This document shows positions 8,978 to 17,052 of a DNA stretch of 64,000 nucleotides, piece after piece. The DNA is from JAJRAN01 sp963827135 (GTDB taxonomy: Archaea; Thermoplasmatota; Thermoplasmata; Methanomassiliicoccales; UBA472). The notes below the pieces were generated by a model. That model did not search any database. It saw only the letters and a program-made list of their open reading frames with translations, and had not been told where the DNA came from. The stretch lies in contig CAWGZX010000005.1 of the NCBI GenBank assembly GCA_963827135.1, positions 372,001-436,000 of the forward strand, read 5' to 3'. The position numbers were made by a program, and so were the translations under genes. Position 1 is the stretch's first letter. Every line of letters begins with the position of its first letter.

Positions 8978-9352
8978 TCACCCGACGACCTTCAGCTCCA
9001 CCCTCTCGCCATTGGAATTATAGGCCTTCCAGCTGGTCTCGTCGAAAGGCAAGCAGGTTATTATATGCACCCCTCCGAAGTGGGAGAAGAACTGCAGGTC
9101 GGCATCCGACGGCCGGTTGGAGTGCCCAGGATGCGAATGCACGGTGCCGATCACGCTGTAATCGATGGGGAGCATATTGGTGTGCATTATGCCATGGCTG
9201 TCGCCCTGGACCGTGCCAGGTAGCACGATTAGCTCGGTGATCACGCCCTCCTCGGCCTTCAGTACGGCCAGGAACTCGTTGGGGAAGGTCTCTATGGCCG
9301 ACTCGTTGATCATGCGCAAGGCCTCCTTGTTGACGGCGTAGGTCTTCCTCAT
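8978..9352 (-). CDS. JAMM/MPN+ metalloprotease-like protein
   Basis: 124 residues of the Mov34/MPN/PAD-1 family. The full JAMM zinc motif is present: Glu26 ('FPNEFL') and 'HSHPGHSNRPSDAD' with His72, His74, Ser82 and Asp85. Archaeal members remove ubiquitin-like SAMP proteins, and some bacterial members process sulfur carriers. The start at 9352 makes an ATGA overlap with NAD kinase; an ATG three codons upstream is possible. Together with nadK and the inositol-phosphatase gene it forms a three-gene minus-strand operon. No ubiquitin-like partner is encoded nearby, so the substrate is unknown. Confidence 0.85.
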   Translation of the reverse strand: MRKTYAVNKEALRMINESAIETFPNEFLAVLKAEEGVITELIVLPGTVQGDSHGIMHTNMLPIDYSVIGTVHSHPGHSNRPSDADLQFFSHFGGVHIITCLPFDETSWKAYNSNGERVELKVVG

Positions 9353-10164
9353 GCCCAGCACGGCCCGCCCGTAAGCTTCTCGCGCATCTTGGTGTAGAAC
9401 GTCCTGCCCAGGGAGACGAAGCGGGCGGTCTTGTCCGAGGTGGTGAAGCGCACCTCCTCATGACCTTCCATGTCCACCTGCTCCTGCCCATCGAACACGA
9501 TCACGCACGGCTTGGGGCGCATGACCTCGATCCGGATGTCGCTGTCCGCCGGCACGACCGTGGGACGCCCGCCGAACTTGAATGGGGCCATGGGCGCGAT
9601 GACCAATGCCTTCAGCCTTGGGTCGAGGATGGGGGCCCCGACCGACATGGCGTAGCAGGTGGAGCCCGTCGGGGTGGAGACGATTATGCCGTCCGCCCTC
9701 ACGTCGAGCGCCAGCTCGTCATCGACGAAGACCCGGAAGTTCCTGAGCTTGGCTATGTGCGCGGTGTGGACCACCACCTCGTTGGTGGCATCCATCATGC
9801 GCTCCCCCTTGAAGTCGGTCCGAAGCTTGGACCTCCCTTCGATGGTGTACTCCTTGTGAAGGATGCACTCCAGCCCGTCCTCTACCATGTCCTCCTGCAC
9901 CTCGGTCAGGAAGCCCAGGTCGCCGGCGTTGATGCCGAATATGGGGGCGCCGTTCTTCATGAGGGCGCGTAGTATGGTGCCGTCCCCGCCGATGGTCACC
10001 ATCACCTCCACGTTCATGTCCTCGATGTTCATCCCCTTCTCGCCCAGCACCTTAGCCACGTTCTTCTCCAGCAGCAGCTCCTGCCCCTTGAGCGTGTCGC
10101 GCACCAGGCGCGAGAGCCTTAGGGCATCGGGAACGTTGACGTTCGCGGTGAGTCCGAACTTCAC
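9349..10164 (-). CDS. nadK: NAD kinase
   Basis: 271 residues. Phosphorylates NAD to NADP using ATP or polyphosphate. The 'VTIGGDGTILRAL' motif (catalytic Asp61), 'FGINAGDLGFLTE', the 'TNEVVVH' region and 'DGIIVSTPTGSTCYAMSVG' are all standard. The start overlaps the end of the upstream inositol-phosphatase gene by 4 bases (ATGA), so the pair is probably translationally coupled. In several archaea NAD kinase is fused to an inositol monophosphatase; here the same two activities are adjacent separate genes. Confidence 0.95.
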   Translation of the reverse strand: MKFGLTANVNVPDALRLSRLVRDTLKGQELLLEKNVAKVLGEKGMNIEDMNVEVMVTIGGDGTILRALMKNGAPIFGINAGDLGFLTEVQEDMVEDGLECILHKEYTIEGRSKLRTDFKGERMMDATNEVVVHTAHIAKLRNFRVFVDDELALDVRADGIIVSTPTGSTCYAMSVGAPILDPRLKALVIAPMAPFKFGGRPTVVPADSDIRIEVMRPKPCVIVFDGQEQVDMEGHEEVRFTTSDKTARFVSLGRTFYTKMREKLTGGPCWA

Positions 10165-10934
10165 ATGACCACCTTCTTCACTTCCTCGTCGCCGTAGGCC
10201 AGGAAATTGCTCCTTTCCTGGAGATCGAACTTCATATCCAGGGGACGGCCCGAAAGGTCGACTATCTCCCCGCCCGCCTCCCTCAGGATCAGGACCGAGG
10301 CGGCGATGTCGACCACCCTAATGGACCTCTCATACACCTCGCAGCTCATGTAGTAAGCGTCGGCCTTGCCCTCGGCGAGGAGGCACATCTCCAATGAGGC
10401 GCAGCCTAGCGCCCTGGCCCTCACCCCCATCTTAGCTAAGCGGAAGTTGTCCACGCTGGAGTACTTGCCCAGGTAGACGAGGAAGATGCTCTTGTAGGGG
10501 TTGAAGGAGCGGGTCTGGATGCGCTCACCGTTGAGGGCCGCGCCCTTGCCTCTCTCGGCATAGTAGGTATCGCCGGTTACCAGGTTCTGCACTAGGCCGG
10601 CCTCCACGTCACGCAGGCTTCTCTGGCCGATGGCGAGCGAGACGGAATAGAATGGCAGCCCCATGGCCGAATTGTAGGTGCCGTCGATCGGGTCGATCAC
10701 CAAGGTCTTGGACTTCTTCCGGTCCACGAACCCGATCTCCTCGGAGAGCACGTTGTAGGGCAGGTCCCGCTCCTCCACCAGCTGGAGGATGACGTCCTCT
10801 GCCAACTTGTCCACGGCGCAGGTGGGGGTGCCGTCCGCCCCTTGGTAGAGCTCCTCGGTCCGGTCATGGCTCCTTGGGAGGGCGCGCTCGGCCTCCCTGA
10901 CCTTCCTAGCCATCAGATGCAGTATGTCCCTCAT
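10161..10934 (-). CDS. Inositol monophosphatase family (archaeal IMPase/FBPase or NADP phosphatase type)
   Basis: 257 residues from the ATG at 10934; the longer upstream frame runs into the divergent promoter region and lacks homology. Metal ligands are visible in 'SEEIG', 'VIDPIDGTYN' and 'RVVDIAAS'. The family includes bifunctional inositol-1-phosphatase/fructose-1,6-bisphosphatase enzymes and NADP phosphatases. Adjacency with NAD kinase makes a role in NADP balance worth considering, but this is inference. A TTTAAG box near 10957-10966 on the minus strand lies about 27 bases before the ATG, consistent with a leaderless transcript. Confidence 0.88.
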   Translation of the reverse strand: MRDILHLMARKVREAERALPRSHDRTEELYQGADGTPTCAVDKLAEDVILQLVEERDLPYNVLSEEIGFVDRKKSKTLVIDPIDGTYNSAMGLPFYSVSLAIGQRSLRDVEAGLVQNLVTGDTYYAERGKGAALNGERIQTRSFNPYKSIFLVYLGKYSSVDNFRLAKMGVRARALGCASLEMCLLAEGKADAYYMSCEVYERSIRVVDIAASVLILREAGGEIVDLSGRPLDMKFDLQERSNFLAYGDEEVKKVVM

Positions 10935-11017
10935 CGCCCCGAAGTATGGTCTGTTCTGCTTAAATGCTTCACCAGTCCCTTTGGGCGCGAGCGCTGGAGC
11001 TGCCGCCGAGGGCAACT

Positions 11018-11026
11018 GTATTAATG
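11018..11026 (+). promoter_or_regulatory. Possible TATA box for the RPH-like phosphotransferase gene
   Basis: TATTAATGC in the 157-base divergent gap between the inositol-phosphatase and phosphotransferase genes. It would place transcription start near 11045. Confidence 0.35.
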
Positions 11027-11091
11027 CGTAAGGCGATTCCCGAAGGTCAGGGGAGAGCCTTCTATCATTGAATGGCTGGACAGTTGATCGG

Positions 11092-13731
11092 ATGGAGAAG
11101 AAGCTGTTGCGTTTGGGGGGGATCGCACCCGAGGACAGAGCGTCGGTGGGAGCCAAGGCTGCCAACCTATCGTCCTTGGCTAGCTCGGGGTTCAAGGTCC
11201 CGGAAGGCTTCGTTATCCCCATCCAGACCTATAACAAGTTCCTGGAGAAGCTGGCCCTTGAGCCGGAGATAGGGCTGATCTTGGGGGGGATAGATTTCGA
11301 TGACGAGGTTTCCCTGGAGGTTTGCGCCAAACAGGTGCGCGAGCTCGTCCTCAAGGCGGACGTCGAGCCATGGGTGCGCAGGGAGTTCGCCGATGAGCTC
11401 GGGGCGATGGGGGCGGACTCGCTCTGGGCCGTGAGATCCTCCGCGGTGGCCGAGGACCTGGCCGAGGCATCGTTCGCCGGCCAGCAGGACACCTACCTCA
11501 ACGTGCCTCGCGACGACGTCCCGCTGTTCGTCAAGAGGTGCTGGGCCTCCTTCTATAATGATCGGGCCATCGCCTACCGCCACAATGCCGGTATCCCTCA
11601 GACCGGGGGCGGTATCGCAGTCATCGTGCAAAGGATGGTGGACGCCCGCTCCGCAGGCATCCTGTTCACCCGCGATCCGATCGACCAGGAGGACAAGCAC
11701 ATGATAATCGAGTCCTCCTGGGGATTGGGGGAGAGCATCGCCTCCGGCATAGTGGTCCCGGACCGTTTCCACATCGAGCGCAGGACCAGCAGGATCGTCA
11801 AGCGGGACATCTCGCGCAAGTCCAAGGCGGTCTACCTCAACTCGAAGGGGCAGGGACCGGTCGACGTGGAGGTGGCTAGGCAGACGGAGCCCTCAGTGAC
11901 GGACGACGAGGCTAAGGAGATCGCGTCCCTAGGCAAGCGGCTGGAGGAGCACTTCAAGGGGCCGCAGGACGCCGAATGGGCCATCGAGGACGGCGTCATC
12001 TTTCTGCTCCAGTCAAGACCGATAACCACGCTCGGCAAGAAGGGCGACACGCTCTGGACCAGGGGCTACGGCGACGAGTATTGGTCCGACGTCACTTCGC
12101 CTCTCTTCTATTCGTGGCTCGGTTACTATCTCACGGAGATCGTCAACCACGAGGGGGCCAGGGTCATGGGTTATTGGGACCTGGCCGAATTGGAGCTGCT
12201 CCGCCTCCATAAGGGCCACGTCTACTTCAACACCGAGGTGCTGGAGGGCATCTTCTGCTACAACCCCCGCTTCTCGCGCACCAAGGAGCTGCTGAACTAC
12301 TTCCCGGAGAAGGACCAGGAGCGCATCGCCAATGCCCGGGCGCGAATGGGGAAGAGGGCGTTGGCGGAGCTGAGGATCGCGATCATCGACCCGGACGGGA
12401 TGATGAGCCGGACGGACAAGGCATATAGGAAATGGGCGGAGGGCTTCATGGTATATTGCCAGAGATTCGACTCCTACGACCTGCCCAATTACACCAACGA
12501 ATCGCTGGAGGAGGTGTTCTGGGAGCTGGAGGCGGCCTTCATCAAGCACTACCGCCTCATCCGCTATGGGATGGTGACGCACTCCATAGGCACCAACCTC
12601 ATCCTCAAACGCTTGCTCACGGATTGGCTGGATGACAGGAGCGGGGAGCTGTACTCCAAGCTCATCTCCGGCCTCCCGGACAACAAGACCATCAAGACCA
12701 ACATCGCCCTGGCGAAGCTGGCAGCGAAGGCTAAGGAGGACCGCCTGGTGATGGAGTACATCGAGAGGCTCCCCTCGGCGGAGTTCGCCGAGGTCATGAG
12801 GCAGGACCCCCGCTTCGCTGGCTTCCGCCAGAGCTTCGATTCCTTCATCGCCGAGTATGGGTGCCGGTCCCACACCAGGGAGCTGTTCTTCCCCCGATGG
12901 GCGGACGATCCTGGCCTGGTCGTGGACATCGTCAAGTCGCTCTCCCAGGCCGCGGACCTGGACCTGGAGCGGATGGAGAGGGAGAAGATCGCTGAGAGGG
13001 TCGCTACCGAGAAGATCGTCCTCGAGAAGGTGCGGGACATGAAGGGAGGGTGGGTGAGGAGGAAGGCGGTGAAGCTGGTGATGGGCTATGCCCAGACCTA
13101 TCTCCAGTTCCGGGAGAACCAGCGCTTCTACCTGGACCACATCCTCCTGCGGACCAGGCGCCTCTTCAACGAGTACGGGCGGAGGTTCCAGGTGAAGGGG
13201 CACATCCCGAGGCAGGACGACATCTACTTCCTCGGCCGGCAGGAGATATTCCAGATCGCCAAGGAAGGAGTGAAGGACCAGGACGAGCTCCTGGCCAGGA
13301 TCATCTCCCGGAGGAGGGAGTTCGACCGCTGGCGCAACCGGCTCCCGCCCAAGTTCCTCAGGGGCAGCGTGGAGTTCGACGACGCCGTCTACAAGCTTGG
13401 CAACGTCGTGAAGATCCCAGGCACCTCGGCGAGCCCGGGGGTCGTCAGGGGGTCGTTGCGCATAGTCGACTCCATCGAGCACCTCTCCGAGGTCAGGGAG
13501 GATGAGATACTGGTCACGTCCAACACCGACCCTGGCTGGACCGCGGTCTTCTCCAAGATCGGAGGCCTTGTTACTGAGACGGGGGGCATACTATCGCACG
13601 GCGCGGTGGTGTCCAGAGAATACGGTATCCCGGCGGTCACGGCGGTCAAGGGAGCGACGAAAATATTAAAGACAGGGCAGAAGGTAACCCTCGACGGTAA
13701 TGAGGGAATCATCTACCTAGAGGAGATGTGA
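11092..13731 (+). CDS. RPH-like (rifampicin phosphotransferase/PEP synthase-related) dikinase
   Basis: 879 residues. The N-terminal third is a pyruvate-phosphate-dikinase-type ATP-grasp domain ('SVGAKAANLSSL', 'VRSSAVAEDL', 'SFAGQQDTYLNV', 'LLQSRPITT'). The middle (about 330-760) is a specific acceptor-type domain. The phospho-histidine swivel domain is at the very C-terminus ('TETGGILSHGAVVSREYGIPA', His836). True PEP synthases carry a PEP/pyruvate-binding barrel after that histidine; none is present. The order ATP-grasp, middle, swivel is that of rifampicin phosphotransferase and relatives, which transfer the ATP beta phosphate to a small molecule. The ATG at 11092 fits homologues; a TTG at 11068 is possible. 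GTGA overlap couples it to the next gene. The acceptor is unknown. Confidence 0.82.
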   Translation: MEKKLLRLGGIAPEDRASVGAKAANLSSLASSGFKVPEGFVIPIQTYNKFLEKLALEPEIGLILGGIDFDDEVSLEVCAKQVRELVLKADVEPWVRREFADELGAMGADSLWAVRSSAVAEDLAEASFAGQQDTYLNVPRDDVPLFVKRCWASFYNDRAIAYRHNAGIPQTGGGIAVIVQRMVDARSAGILFTRDPIDQEDKHMIIESSWGLGESIASGIVVPDRFHIERRTSRIVKRDISRKSKAVYLNSKGQGPVDVEVARQTEPSVTDDEAKEIASLGKRLEEHFKGPQDAEWAIEDGVIFLLQSRPITTLGKKGDTLWTRGYGDEYWSDVTSPLFYSWLGYYLTEIVNHEGARVMGYWDLAELELLRLHKGHVYFNTEVLEGIFCYNPRFSRTKELLNYFPEKDQERIANARARMGKRALAELRIAIIDPDGMMSRTDKAYRKWAEGFMVYCQRFDSYDLPNYTNESLEEVFWELEAAFIKHYRLIRYGMVTHSIGTNLILKRLLTDWLDDRSGELYSKLISGLPDNKTIKTNIALAKLAAKAKEDRLVMEYIERLPSAEFAEVMRQDPRFAGFRQSFDSFIAEYGCRSHTRELFFPRWADDPGLVVDIVKSLSQAADLDLERMEREKIAERVATEKIVLEKVRDMKGGWVRRKAVKLVMGYAQTYLQFRENQRFYLDHILLRTRRLFNEYGRRFQVKGHIPRQDDIYFLGRQEIFQIAKEGVKDQDELLARIISRRREFDRWRNRLPPKFLRGSVEFDDAVYKLGNVVKIPGTSASPGVVRGSLRIVDSIEHLSEVREDEILVTSNTDPGWTAVFSKIGGLVTETGGILSHGAVVSREYGIPAVTAVKGATKILKTGQKVTLDGNEGIIYLEEM

Positions 13732-14642
13732 ATTCTTTGAGCAGCGATGTCATCCACGAGTTCGGAAGCCAAGAGGAATGGAACGAGAGCTTCTACTTCA
13801 ACTTCTATGACCGAGGGCAGGATATCTGCGGATTCATGCGCATCGGTCTGAAGCCGAACAAGAAGCAGAAGGACGTTTTCTGCTTCCTCATGCTGCCGGA
13901 CGGCAGCGTTATGGGCATGAAGGACTCGGTGGCCATGGAGGACAACGAGCTGACGGCCAGCGGGCTGAAGCTCGTGAAGGTGGAGGACGAACGGACATGG
14001 CATCTGGAGTTCTCGGGCGAGCTCCCCAAGATGCACAAGGATGCGGAGAAGGAGAGCGTCTCCTTCGCCTTGGACTTCACCGCCCTGAACAACATCTACG
14101 ACTACCGCGAGAGCGTGAGCGGGGACAAGGAGAAGATGGCCCAGGCCGTGGCCTCGGAGCACACCGAGCAGTTCGGCAAGACCACAGGCAAGCTGAACAT
14201 CGGCACCAGGGTCTACGACATCAACGCCCTGGGCGAGAGGGACCACTCCTGGGGGGTCCGCGATTGGACCGCCCCGAGGATGTGGGTCTGGATCACCTGC
14301 CAGTTCGACGATGGCTACGCCTTCAACCTCACCAAGCTCTTCATGGACAAGGGAGAGGTGGACGCGGGCTTCATCCACATCGATGGCAAGAACGTGCCCA
14401 TCATGCGCGCGGACATCGTCACCGAGTACAATCGCGACAACAGCCCTAACACCGTCTACATGGCCTTGCATGACAAGGAGGGCGATGTGCACGGGGTGAA
14501 GGCCGTCGTCAAGCACAAGGCCACCATGCCCTTCGCCTCCCGCGACGGCAAGGTGGTCTCGCACATGCACGAGTGCCTGGCGAAGTTCACCTTGGACGAC
14601 GACGTGGGCTACGGCATCGTCGAGTACTTGATCAGGAAGTAA
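13728..14642 (+). CDS. CrtC/AttH-like (lipocalin-type, DUF7064-like) protein
   Basis: 304 residues, no signal peptide. The motif 'GERDHSWGVRDW' (residues 169-180) matches the hydroxyneurosporene synthase (CrtC)/AttH superfamily, two-lobed lipocalin-like beta-barrels that bind hydrophobic ligands. The GTG start overlaps the stop of the RPH-like gene as GTGA; a TTG at 13737 has better spacing from the AGGAG at 13721 and is a real alternative. Tight coupling suggests both proteins act on the same, probably hydrophobic, compound. Enzyme activity is not established by sequence. Confidence 0.65.
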   Translation: MNSLSSDVIHEFGSQEEWNESFYFNFYDRGQDICGFMRIGLKPNKKQKDVFCFLMLPDGSVMGMKDSVAMEDNELTASGLKLVKVEDERTWHLEFSGELPKMHKDAEKESVSFALDFTALNNIYDYRESVSGDKEKMAQAVASEHTEQFGKTTGKLNIGTRVYDINALGERDHSWGVRDWTAPRMWVWITCQFDDGYAFNLTKLFMDKGEVDAGFIHIDGKNVPIMRADIVTEYNRDNSPNTVYMALHDKEGDVHGVKAVVKHKATMPFASRDGKVVSHMHECLAKFTLDDDVGYGIVEYLIRK

Positions 14643-14697
14643 TCTTCTTAGAAATTGAGGCGGACGGTGGCGGCTTGGGTTTTTCCCGGGCGCTCCG

Positions 14698-14949
14698 CTA
14701 TTTCTGCGCCCCCCAGCTCTTCATCATCGTCGAGAGGTTGAACATGCTGCAATATTCGTCCCTGAGCTCGCGGGCCATGCTGGGGGGCATGCCGTTCTCG
14801 ATCAGGGTCCGATAGAACTCCCTCCCCGCGAGCTTGGCCTGCTTCTTCATGCGCAGATAGGACGTGAACAGGGCCCAGAGCATGCGAGGTAGCCGGACCA
14901 TGAATATGGCTACGACCTCTGGCATCTCTTCCTTGGTGGCGTTGGCCAT
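14698..14949 (-). CDS. Small protein, paralogue of its upstream neighbour
   Basis: 83 residues with a strong AGGAGGG site seven bases before the ATG at 14949. It has a hydrophobic/amphipathic segment ('VVAIFMVRLPRMLWALF') and the shared C-terminal pattern 'FYRTLIENGMPPSMA...EYCSMFNLSTMMK'. The same pattern with substitutions ('FYKALVDAGMTKEQA...EYMSNVSLGGMLK') occurs in the protein encoded just upstream. Eleven bases separate the two genes. I do not recognise a named family. Confidence 0.65.
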   Translation of the reverse strand: MANATKEEMPEVVAIFMVRLPRMLWALFTSYLRMKKQAKLAGREFYRTLIENGMPPSMARELRDEYCSMFNLSTMMKSWGAQK

Positions 14950-14960
14950 TCGAGGCCCTC

Positions 14961-15275
14961 CTAGCCCTTGCCCTTCCCCACATCCCCTGCCAGGTCCCGG
15001 CTCAGACCGCCGGAGAAGATGTTCTTCAGCATGCCTCCCAGTGAGACATTGCTCATGTACTCCTTGGTCAGGGTGAAGGCCTGCTCCTTGGTCATGCCAG
15101 CGTCCACAAGCGCCTTGTAGAATGCTGCGACTGACTGACCGAACCTCTCTCCCTCCGCGGCGCTGTACAATATCTTAGTGATCTTGTCCAGCAGCTCGGG
15201 CACGCTCTCCCCGATGACGTCGAATATCCGCCTCAGCTGTTCCGGGTCCGGCATCTCGTCTTTTCCTTCTGCCAT
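14961..15275 (-). CDS. Small helical protein, first of a tandem paralogous pair
   Basis: 104 residues, ATG at 15275 preceded by GAGGTG at a suitable distance. Mostly helical, with a 'FYKALVDAGMTKEQAF' motif shared with the next gene, and ending in a Gly/Lys-rich tail. It lies downstream of a winged-helix regulator gene on the same strand, separated by 109 bases. Function unknown; it may form a hetero-oligomer with its paralogue. Confidence 0.65.
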   Translation of the reverse strand: MAEGKDEMPDPEQLRRIFDVIGESVPELLDKITKILYSAAEGERFGQSVAAFYKALVDAGMTKEQAFTLTKEYMSNVSLGGMLKNIFSGGLSRDLAGDVGKGKG

Positions 15276-15384
15276 TTATCTCACACCTCTCTTCCGCCTC
15301 TGGATCTAGATCTTGTTTGGATCCTCATGTTGCGATATCTCGGGGCTTCCCGCCCCGCCTCGGACAGAGGGACGGGTGGCCACC

Positions 15385-15882
15385 TTATTTGGACAATCCG
15401 AGCACTTGTGACCATTTGCGCACCACCTCCTCCGATATCTCATAGGCCTTCTCCTTCCGGTCCGATTTCTCTTTGACCAGGCCTTCGGCGACCAGCTCCC
15501 CCAGGCGGTCGCGCACTATCCTCCGCGAGGACGAGCCCCTCCGCGCCCGAAGCTCCTCGGTGACCTCGGAGATGTTGAGGCCTGGCTTGTCCAGGAGGAT
15601 GCGCATGATCTCCTTGGAAATGGGGTCCTTGACCTGGGGCAGGATGGTGTCGATGCTCACGACACCGTGCTTCTGGTACAGGTCCATGAGCCGAAAGTAC
15701 TTCTGGACCGTGTCCTGGAACATGGAGAGCTGGCGCACCAGCTCGGAATAGGGCTCCGCTACCTTCCTCAGGGTGGACTCGAGCTCCTCGATGCGCTCGC
15801 TGAGCTCCTCGATGCGCTTCGCCTCCTCGGAGTCCGCCACGCGGCTCTTATGGCCCGCTGTGATTTTAAGTCTAACCTCCAT
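15385..15882 (-). CDS. Winged-helix transcriptional regulator with N-terminal coiled coil
   Basis: 165 residues from the ATG at 15882; a longer frame to 16158 lies antisense to fibrillarin and is not credible. Residues about 18-45 are a Glu/Leu-rich coiled coil ('RIEELSERIEELESTLRKV'). Residues about 85-165 look like a winged helix ('EIMRILLDKPGLNISEVTEE', 'RIVRDRLGELVAEGLV'). The gene is divergent from fibrillarin, whose ATG is 16 bases away, and upstream of two small paralogous proteins that it may regulate. Confidence 0.75.
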   Translation of the reverse strand: MEVRLKITAGHKSRVADSEEAKRIEELSERIEELESTLRKVAEPYSELVRQLSMFQDTVQKYFRLMDLYQKHGVVSIDTILPQVKDPISKEIMRILLDKPGLNISEVTEELRARRGSSSRRIVRDRLGELVAEGLVKEKSDRKEKAYEISEEVVRKWSQVLGLSK

Positions 15883-15897
15883 GTCCCTGGGAAGAGG

Positions 15898-16563
15898 ATG
15901 GAAGAGACGCGGCTGGTCGAAACCCGGGCTAAGGGGGTCTATTGGGACGGGGAACGCCTGTTGACGAGGAACTATGCGCCTGGCGCAAAGGTCTATGGAG
16001 AGAGGCTGCTCACCTTCGAGGGCGTCGAGTACCGGGAGTGGTCGCCTAGCCGCAGCAAGCTCGGCGCGTATCTCCGTCTTGGCGGGCTCAGGTCCCCATT
16101 CAACGAGGATTCGCGCGTGCTCTATCTTGGCGCCGCCTCCGGCACCACCGCAAGCCATGTCGCCGACATGGCTCGCAACGGCACGGTCTACTGCGTCGAG
16201 ATCTCACCCCGCTCCTTCAGGGACCTGGTCAAGGTTTGCGAGGAGCGGAGGAACATGGTGCCCATCCTAGGGGATGCCACCAGGCCTCAGGACTTCTCCT
16301 TTCTGGTGGAGAGGGCGGACATCGTCTACCAGGACATCGCCCAGAAGAACCAGGCTGGCATCTTCGCCAATGCCATGAGGGCGTTCAGCGCGCGCTCTGG
16401 CATGCTGTCCCTCAAAGCCCGCTCCGAGGACGTGACCCGCGACCCCGAGAGGATATTTGAAGAAGCGCGGTCGCAATTGACCAAGGAAGGGTTCCAGGTC
16501 CTCGACCTTATGGACTTGGCGCCCTTCGAGAAGGATCATGCCATGATCGTGGTGAGCGCATGA
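15898..16563 (+). CDS. flpA: Fibrillarin-like rRNA/tRNA 2'-O-methyltransferase
   Basis: 221 residues from the ATG at 15898. SAM-dependent 2'-O-methylase of the archaeal C/D-box sRNP; the methyl donor site is 'VLYLGAASGTTASHVAD', followed by 'YCVEISPRSFRDL' and 'DIVYQDIAQKNQ'. Substrate choice comes from guide RNAs bound with L7Ae and Nop5. In many euryarchaea nop5 and flpA are adjacent; here nop5 is about 11 kb away (27358-28443). The Nudix gene downstream overlaps it by 4 bases. Confidence 0.95.
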   Translation: MEETRLVETRAKGVYWDGERLLTRNYAPGAKVYGERLLTFEGVEYREWSPSRSKLGAYLRLGGLRSPFNEDSRVLYLGAASGTTASHVADMARNGTVYCVEISPRSFRDLVKVCEERRNMVPILGDATRPQDFSFLVERADIVYQDIAQKNQAGIFANAMRAFSARSGMLSLKARSEDVTRDPERIFEEARSQLTKEGFQVLDLMDLAPFEKDHAMIVVSA

Positions 16564-16946
16564 AGTGGGTCTACTGCATCTGCTATGTCGGGGACAGGTT
16601 CGTGATGGTCTACAATCCTACGAGGAAAGGATGGGAGATGCCCGGCGGGCACATCGAGTTGAACGAGGCGGCGGAGCACGCGGCCATCCGCGAGGTCAGG
16701 GAGGAATGCGGATGCGACATGACCCCGGTGGCCTTCGTGGTGCGCAGGGACGGCGTCGTCTTCTGCGGCGAGCTGACGTGCCCTGCGGACGTCAAGGGCG
16801 ACGCGGAAATGCAATGGGACATGTTCTCCGAGCTGCCCTCCCCTCTCGCGTTCGGGGAGGAGGAGTACGCAGATGTCCTTTCGTGGTCGAAGGAGAAGAT
16901 GGCGGAACACCGCTCTGGTAAGAAGGAGTTCGGCTCGCTCTTCTGA
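16560..16946 (+). CDS. Nudix hydrolase
   Basis: 128 residues. The Nudix box GX5EX7REUXEEXGU is complete: 'GGHIELNEAAEHAAIREVRE' continues with 'ECG'. It hydrolyses a nucleoside diphosphate linked to another moiety; the substrate cannot be predicted. The ATGA overlap with flpA suggests co-expression, but no functional link to rRNA methylation is implied. Confidence 0.9.
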   Translation: MKWVYCICYVGDRFVMVYNPTRKGWEMPGGHIELNEAAEHAAIREVREECGCDMTPVAFVVRRDGVVFCGELTCPADVKGDAEMQWDMFSELPSPLAFGEEEYADVLSWSKEKMAEHRSGKKEFGSLF

Positions 16947-16970
16947 CGCGGCGCGCGCAACGCTCAACAC

Positions 16971-17018
16971 TTATATACTAGGATGGGAATGGGCTTGTAC
17001 TTCGCCACTGGTATAAAC
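16971..17018 (+). promoter_or_regulatory. Two TATA-like elements upstream of rpsO
   Basis: CTTATATAC at 16971-16979 and GTATAAAC at 17011-17018. The second is correctly spaced for initiation just before the S15 start at 17053; the first would give a leader of about 50 bases. Confidence 0.5.
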
Positions 17019-17052
17019 ACTTTAGTCAGTATAATCCAGGAATGATGATCAT

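Noticed and set aside
10935..11222. 96-codon extension of the inositol-phosphatase-family protein
   Set aside because: It crosses the divergent promoter region and the start of the RPH-like gene. Family homology starts at 10934.
12013..13482. Long antisense reading frame of 489 codons
   Set aside because: It lies opposite the RPH-like gene in GC-rich DNA and gives a Leu/Val/Asp-rich sequence with no domain. It is a codon-bias shadow, like many others opposite core genes.
11092..13731. Annotation as phosphoenolpyruvate synthase
   Set aside because: The swivel histidine is 44 residues from the C-terminus, so there is no room for the PEP/pyruvate-binding barrel that PEP synthase carries after it.
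11092..13731. Annotation as a rifampicin-resistance enzyme
   Set aside because: Only the domain order matches. Archaeal RNA polymerase is not a rifampicin target, and the acceptor domain could accept another compound.
15667..15897. N-terminal extension of fibrillarin
   Set aside because: It would run antisense through the winged-helix gene. Homology starts at the ATG at 15898.
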